A stretch of DNA of 64,000 nucleotides from Thermicanus aegyptius DSM 12793. GTDB taxonomy: Bacteria; Bacillota; Bacilli; Thermicanales; Thermicanaceae. Positions 60,194-64,000 of this stretch are shown piece by piece. The stretch covers positions 1,728,283 to 1,792,282 of the forward strand of contig NZ_KI783301.1 of the NCBI RefSeq assembly GCF_000510645.1, given 5' to 3'. A program made the position numbers and the translations under genes. Each line of letters opens with the position of its first letter. Position 1 is the first letter of the stretch. The notes under the pieces are model-generated. The model saw only the letters and a list, made by a program, of their open reading frames with translations. It was not told the DNA's origin and searched no databases.

Positions 60194-60331
60194 CTATTTT
60201 ACTAAAAAGAATTGAAGAATCATGGCAAGGATCCCAATTCCCAAGAAGAAACCGAATCCAACGAGGAAGCCTGTAATCGCATCGGTGAGGTCGTTTTCAT
60301 TTTCTATTCTGCTCTTCATCTCTTCCGTCAT
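60194..60331 (-). CDS. yqzM: YqzM-like small membrane protein
   Basis: 45 residues: an acidic/basic N-terminus (MTEEMKSRIENENDLTDAI) and one membrane helix (GFLVGFGFFLGIGILAMIL) ending QFFLVK. The helix start resembles YqzM proteins (SFGFFAT-type), short conserved Bacillus proteins of unknown function. The ribosome site GAGGAGGGA lies about 7 nt before the ATG, and a good promoter is at 60365-60393. It was found only by reading the intergenic DNA between ppa and resE. Confidence 0.7.
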   Translation of the reverse strand: MTEEMKSRIENENDLTDAITGFLVGFGFFLGIGILAMILQFFLVK

Positions 60332-60364
60332 CTTTATCCCTCCTCAACAAATTGACTTAAGATG

Positions 60365-60399
60365 ATTATACCACGCGGTGAACTCTTAACCAAGAGTTC
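60365..60399 (-). promoter_or_regulatory. Promoter of the YqzM-like gene with a palindrome over the -35
   Basis: Minus strand: TTGGTT (60388-60393), a 17-bp spacer, TATAAT (60365-60370). GAACTCTT (60380-60387) and AAGAGTTC (60392-60399), with a 4-bp centre, form a perfect inverted repeat over the -35. Confidence 0.7.
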
Positions 60400-60495
60400 G
60401 GTTCAAAGCCCCACTCTCACCTCACACTATTTCCCCGGCAAGCGCAAAAGTTGAACTTTTCTTCCCTGTTTTTCTTCCCTTCGACAGAATAAGGC

Positions 60496-62232
60496 TCATA
60501 CTTCTTCGCACGGGATCTGGATGATAAACGTTGTCCCCTTTCCCACCTTGCTCTGAACGAAAATTCTCCCCCCGTGCGCCTCAACGATATTTTTTACGAT
60601 GGCTAATCCTAACCCGGTCCCTCCGGAATTTCCTCTGGTTCTTGCTTTATCCCCTTTATAAAAGCGTTCAAAAAGGAAAGGAATATCTTCCTCCGCGATG
60701 CCGCTTCCTGTGTCCGTCACTTCAAGGATAAGCATTCCCTCTTTTTTGTTGGCCGAAACCAGGATTTCTCCACCGTAGGGAGTATAGCGAAAGGCATTAT
60801 CGATAAGATTGGTCAATACTTGTTCCATCCGGTCCGCATCAATGTAAACCAGGTCATTTTGTTGGAGATGAAAAAATTTGAGTTGTATTCCCTTATCTTT
60901 GGCCAAGGATTGAAACTTGCGGTTTACCTTTTGCAGTAATTTGTCCAGGTGTACGTCATCACGGTTTAATTCAAAATGGCCTGCTTCCATTCTGGCTAAA
61001 TCTAATAGTTCCCGTACCAACCTCCCCATCCGTAATGACTCATCGTAGATAATTTTAACCAATTCCATGCGATCTTCTTCAGTTTCCGCCACACCGTCGA
61101 GAATGGCTTCGCTGTAACCTTGCAGCATCGCGATGGGGGTTTTTAACTCATGGGATACATTGGCGATAAAGTCACGCCGCAATTTATCCATTTGCTTTTC
61201 ATAAGTAACATCCCGGATAACGGCTACCGCTCCATTTAATTCATTCCTTTCATAGAGAGGGGTAGCGACTACCGCAAGATAATGGCCGTTCATCTCAAGA
61301 ATCTGCGTCGTCTCTTTATTCTCTCTCATCGCTTTATCCAGGATTTCTTCAACTTTGGTTGGCAATCGTTTCCTTCCCGTCTGCCATGCGAAAAGCATCT
61401 CTTCGGCCAGCGGATTGATGATCTTTATTTCCTTTTCGATATCAACGGAGATTACACCATCCCCCATGCTCTTTAAGATCCGGTCTAACCGATCTTTTTC
61501 ATACTGCAGCTCGGTGATCGTTTCATCGAGTTGAGTGGCCATGTGGTTAAAAGAACGGGATAGTTTTCCGATTTCATCGTGAAATCCGATCGATAAGCGT
61601 TGATCCAATTCTCCTTCGGCAATCCTTTCCGCCGCTTCTTGGATCTGGCGCAGAGGGCGCGTAATCCTTCGGGTCAGGAATAGGGCAAAAAAAGTGGTGA
61701 AAAGAAGGGATACTCCTATGGCATAGAGGATAATCCGATTAATACCTGCTGCCGTAGCACTTACAACCTTCATGGATTCATAAATGATGACTAAAACTCT
61801 CTCATCCTTTAAATCGTAGGATGAAGCGATTACGAGTAATTCGGTGTACGTTCTCTTTCCCTCGATAAGGAGAGGATAGGTTTCCCGATAAGCGGTCTTC
61901 CCTCCTTGCCATGCTTTCGTTACCCGCTCATCTTGAATGATCTCCTTAACAGGGGAAGGGAGAACTTCCCTGTTTTCTTTCGTGACGACAAATAACTTCC
62001 GGTTTTCATTTTCGAAAAGCTGGGTAAGATAGCTTAAGGCAGAGGGCCAGTCGTTGCTGTTATTAAGAACATGGGCCACCGAGTCGGAAATCAGCATCAG
62101 ATCCTTCGACTCTTGATTATTGGCGTAACGTTCAAACATTTGCGTGAGTAACAACCCCAAAACGATCAGGATGAGTGTAACAAATCCTAAAATCGTAAGC
62201 CACAGCTTCCCGACCACGCTTCTAAAGATCAC
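60496..62232 (-). CDS. resE: Sensor histidine kinase ResE
   Basis: 578 residues. Two membrane helices (about 10-30 and 166-186) enclose a 135-residue extracytoplasmic loop; HAMP (187-240), a PAS domain (about 245-345, MGDGVISVDIEKEIKIINPLAEEML), HisKA with H361 (NVSHELKTPIAML) and HATPase follow. The domain order and place after resD match B. subtilis ResE, which senses oxygen limitation or nitric oxide and controls ResD. GTG 62232 overlaps the resD stop (GTGA). Confidence 0.93.
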   Translation of the reverse strand: MIFRSVVGKLWLTILGFVTLILIVLGLLLTQMFERYANNQESKDLMLISDSVAHVLNNSNDWPSALSYLTQLFENENRKLFVVTKENREVLPSPVKEIIQDERVTKAWQGGKTAYRETYPLLIEGKRTYTELLVIASSYDLKDERVLVIIYESMKVVSATAAGINRIILYAIGVSLLFTTFFALFLTRRITRPLRQIQEAAERIAEGELDQRLSIGFHDEIGKLSRSFNHMATQLDETITELQYEKDRLDRILKSMGDGVISVDIEKEIKIINPLAEEMLFAWQTGRKRLPTKVEEILDKAMRENKETTQILEMNGHYLAVVATPLYERNELNGAVAVIRDVTYEKQMDKLRRDFIANVSHELKTPIAMLQGYSEAILDGVAETEEDRMELVKIIYDESLRMGRLVRELLDLARMEAGHFELNRDDVHLDKLLQKVNRKFQSLAKDKGIQLKFFHLQQNDLVYIDADRMEQVLTNLIDNAFRYTPYGGEILVSANKKEGMLILEVTDTGSGIAEEDIPFLFERFYKGDKARTRGNSGGTGLGLAIVKNIVEAHGGRIFVQSKVGKGTTFIIQIPCEEV

Positions 62233-62948
62233 TTGGTCGGCACCTCTAATTTATAGCCCACTCCCCATACGGTTCCAATCATATGGGCTGCTTCCGGCGA
62301 TACCTTGTTCAGTTTTTCCCTGAGGCGTTTAATATGGGTATCTACGGTTCTAAGATCACCAAAGAAATCATACTGCCATACGTCTTTCAACAGCTGCTCC
62401 CTGGTGAACACTTTGTCGGGAGTTTGGGCCAGATAATAGAGAAGTTCATATTCTTTAGGGGTAAGATTAACCTCCACCCCATCTGCCATCACCCGGTGGG
62501 CGTCATGGTTAATGGTTAGGTGGGGAAAGACGATCGTCTCCTTGGAATTGGCCGTATTCAGATAAGCGGTGGCAGAGGTACGCCGCAATAAGGCACGAAC
62601 GCGGAAGACGACCTCCCTCGGGCTGAAAGGCTTCGTTACGTAATCATCGGCTCCAGCCTCAAATCCTTGAATCCGATTGGCTTCCTCACCTTTTGCAGTG
62701 AGCATGAGCACCGGGGTTGATTTTTTCTCCCTCAATTTCTCACATACCTCGATCCCATCCATTCCGGGGAGCATGAGATCGAGGAGGATAATATCATAGT
62801 CTTTTTCTAAAGCCATTTGCAATGCTTTCTCCCCGTTATCCGCCTCTTCAATCTCATACTGTTCCCGTTCCAAGTACATTCTCAACAGTCTACGGATTCT
62901 TTCTTCATCATCAACAACGAGAACTGTAGGCGTTTTTTTCAATTCCAA
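62229..62948 (-). CDS. resD: Response regulator ResD
   Basis: 239 residues, OmpR/PhoB type. The receiver phospho-acceptor is D57 (IILLDLMLPG), the same position as in B. subtilis ResD; the C-terminal winged helix includes LRTVDTHIKRLREKL and VWGVGYKLE. It controls aerobic and anaerobic respiration genes. TTG 62948 follows AGGGGGGT. It is downstream of resC and upstream of resE, in res operon order. Confidence 0.95.
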   Translation of the reverse strand: MELKKTPTVLVVDDEERIRRLLRMYLEREQYEIEEADNGEKALQMALEKDYDIILLDLMLPGMDGIEVCEKLREKKSTPVLMLTAKGEEANRIQGFEAGADDYVTKPFSPREVVFRVRALLRRTSATAYLNTANSKETIVFPHLTINHDAHRVMADGVEVNLTPKEYELLYYLAQTPDKVFTREQLLKDVWQYDFFGDLRTVDTHIKRLREKLNKVSPEAAHMIGTVWGVGYKLEVPTK

Positions 62949-62985
62949 GCGAATACCCCCCTAACATTTATTTCAAGGCCCACCC

Positions 62986-64000
62986 TTATGCATAAGAATG
63001 GAGCCCGAAGATGACTAAATTAACGACGACTAAGGTGATCATTACTACCACGAAACCGAGAACCGCCATCCAAGAGGACCTTTTCCCATGCCAACCGCTG
63101 TTTAAACGAAGGTGGAGATAGATTGCATAAAAAAACCAGGTAATGAGAGCCCATACCTCTTTCGGATCCCATCCCCAAGGTCGCCCCCACGCCTCCGCCG
63201 CCCAGATCATGGCGAAGATGAGTGCCCCTAAGGTAAAAAGTGGAAATCCTATGGCGATCGAACGATAACTGACTTCATCAATGGTCTCCTCGTCGACGTC
63301 CACCAGCCGAAGCCAGCCTTGGATCACGGCCCCCAATCGCCTTCGAGCAATCAGCCGTAGGAGGAGATAGAAGAGGCTCCCTAAGAGGATCGACCACAAG
63401 ACGGTGTTAAATTTCATCCCCGCATTTGTCCCCTTCATCCAGCCAGGAGTTTCGATAAAAGGACCGAAGCCGTTATTTGTAATCTTCTCTCCTTGATAGG
63501 GGGAAGCAATGCTGGGGATGTCGTAGGTAATCACCATCTGCCCACCCATCGGATTCGGCACGGAAAACTGCTCGCTAAATCCAATCGCCTTACAGACAAA
63601 GTTGATGGAGAGAAAACCGACTAAGGATAATATGGCCCACAATGTAAATTCTAACAAACGGTTTTCCCAATTGGAATGGGTTTGATCAACTTTATAAAGA
63701 AGATAGAGAAACCCTGCGGCAAAAGCAATCGCAAAGGCCCCCTCCCCAAGGGCGGCGGTTGTTACGTGAATTTGCAGCCAGTAGCTTTTCAAAGCCGGGA
63801 TGAGAGGGGTGACCTTTGTTGGGAAGACGGATGCATAGGCAATCATGATGATTACGATTGGAATTGAAATCATTCCTAGGAGGGGAATTTTATAGATTCG
63901 GTAAATGATGAGAAAGGCGAGCGAAATGGAAAAAGAGAGGAAGGACATAAATTCAAACATATTGCTTGTGGGAGCATGTCCCCCTACAATCCATCGAAGA
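62986..64000 (-). CDS. resC: Cytochrome c biogenesis protein CcsB/ResC (5' end outside window)
   Basis: At least 338 residues visible. Although an ATG lies at 63960, the frame stays open to the window edge and the upstream codons (LRWIVGGHAPTSN) continue into MFEF, the conserved GHAP-x-(S/T)N segment of CcsB, so the gene starts outside. The WWD haem-handling domain is WGRPWGWDPKEVWALITWF (about residue 270 of the visible part), with flanking histidines (QIHVTTAALGEGA; LHLRLNSGWHG). With ResB it delivers haem for cytochrome c maturation outside the membrane. About eight membrane helices are visible. Confidence 0.93.
   Translation of the reverse strand, partial: LRWIVGGHAPTSNMFEFMSFLSFSISLAFLIIYRIYKIPLLGMISIPIVIIMIAYASVFPTKVTPLIPALKSYWLQIHVTTAALGEGAFAIAFAAGFLYLLYKVDQTHSNWENRLLEFTLWAILSLVGFLSINFVCKAIGFSEQFSVPNPMGGQMVITYDIPSIASPYQGEKITNNGFGPFIETPGWMKGTNAGMKFNTVLWSILLGSLFYLLLRLIARRRLGAVIQGWLRLVDVDEETIDEVSYRSIAIGFPLFTLGALIFAMIWAAEAWGRPWGWDPKEVWALITWFFYAIYLHLRLNSGWHGKRSSWMAVLGFVVVMITLVVVNLVIFGLHSYA

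Noticed and set aside
1-64000. CRISPR array, prophage or restriction-type defence genes
   Set aside because: No regularly spaced repeats, cas-like, phage structural or restriction motifs were seen on either strand.

Overview
The window looks like chromosome of an endospore-forming, low- to mid-GC Bacillota of the order Bacillales. Spore genes (cwlJ, gerQ, spoVK), a resC-resD-resE respiratory module, glnR-glnA beside ynbB and spoVK, divergent gltC/gltA, an S-box-controlled metNIQ operon and a DinR-type lexA all point this way. Many genes start with GTG or TTG behind strong Shine-Dalgarno sequences. No phage, insertion sequence, CRISPR array or rRNA operon was seen. The mix of Bacillus-like and Paenibacillus-like arrangements suggests a lineage outside Bacillus proper, possibly Thermicanus-like; that is an inference.

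Layout. 0-7 kb: the end of an unknown gene, an EamA exporter, tRNA-Leu(CAG), an oligo-1,6-glucosidase plus GH31 alpha-glucosidase operon, and small conserved genes (DUF2621, a four-helix membrane protein, DUF309). 7-11.4 kb: a methyltransferase, two paralogous small membrane-tailed proteins flanking a deoxynucleoside kinase, then cwlJ-gerQ and small secreted or membrane proteins. 11.5-15 kb: ammonium transporter, a GlnD-like nucleotidyltransferase and a DEDDh exonuclease. 15-28 kb: a complete arginine pathway in two units, argCJBD-carAB and argFGH, with near-identical control regions. 28-34 kb: gltC and the glutamate synthase large subunit. 34-40 kb: maltose-phosphorylase-type GH65, beta-phosphoglucomutase, an LrgAB/CidAB-type pair, mannose-6-phosphate isomerase and a Nudix hydrolase. 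40-41.6 kb: an AT-rich, decaying accessory patch with a pseudogene, a lipoprotein ending in a 13-bp tandem repeat, and short direct repeats. 41.6-46 kb: a two-component system, a copper-amine-oxidase-N/GH18 protein and a DUF2680 secreted protein. 46-50 kb: aldo/keto reductase and metNIQ under a SAM-I riboswitch. 50-57.7 kb: lexA, glnRA, ynbB, spoVK, an iron alcohol dehydrogenase and an AI-2E-family permease. 57.8-64 kb: a polysaccharide deacetylase lipoprotein, pyrophosphatase, a tiny YqzM-like protein, and resE-resD-resC, the last cut by the window end.

How it fits together. Nitrogen supply is a theme: ammonium uptake (amtB), glutamine synthetase (glnA), glutamate synthase (gltA) and arginine/carbamoyl-phosphate synthesis lie in one window. 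Each carries a recognisable regulatory site: a TnrA/GlnR-type box at amtB and glnR, a GltC-type box at gltA, and paired ARG boxes at argC and argF. A second theme is alpha-glucoside use by both hydrolysis (MalL, GH31) and phosphorolysis (GH65 plus PgmB), the latter under a LacI/MalR-type operator. The least explained parts are the paired small proteins near cwlJ-gerQ, the GlnD-like/exonuclease pair behind amtB, and the two-component/DUF2680/GH18 neighbourhood with its operator-like repeats.
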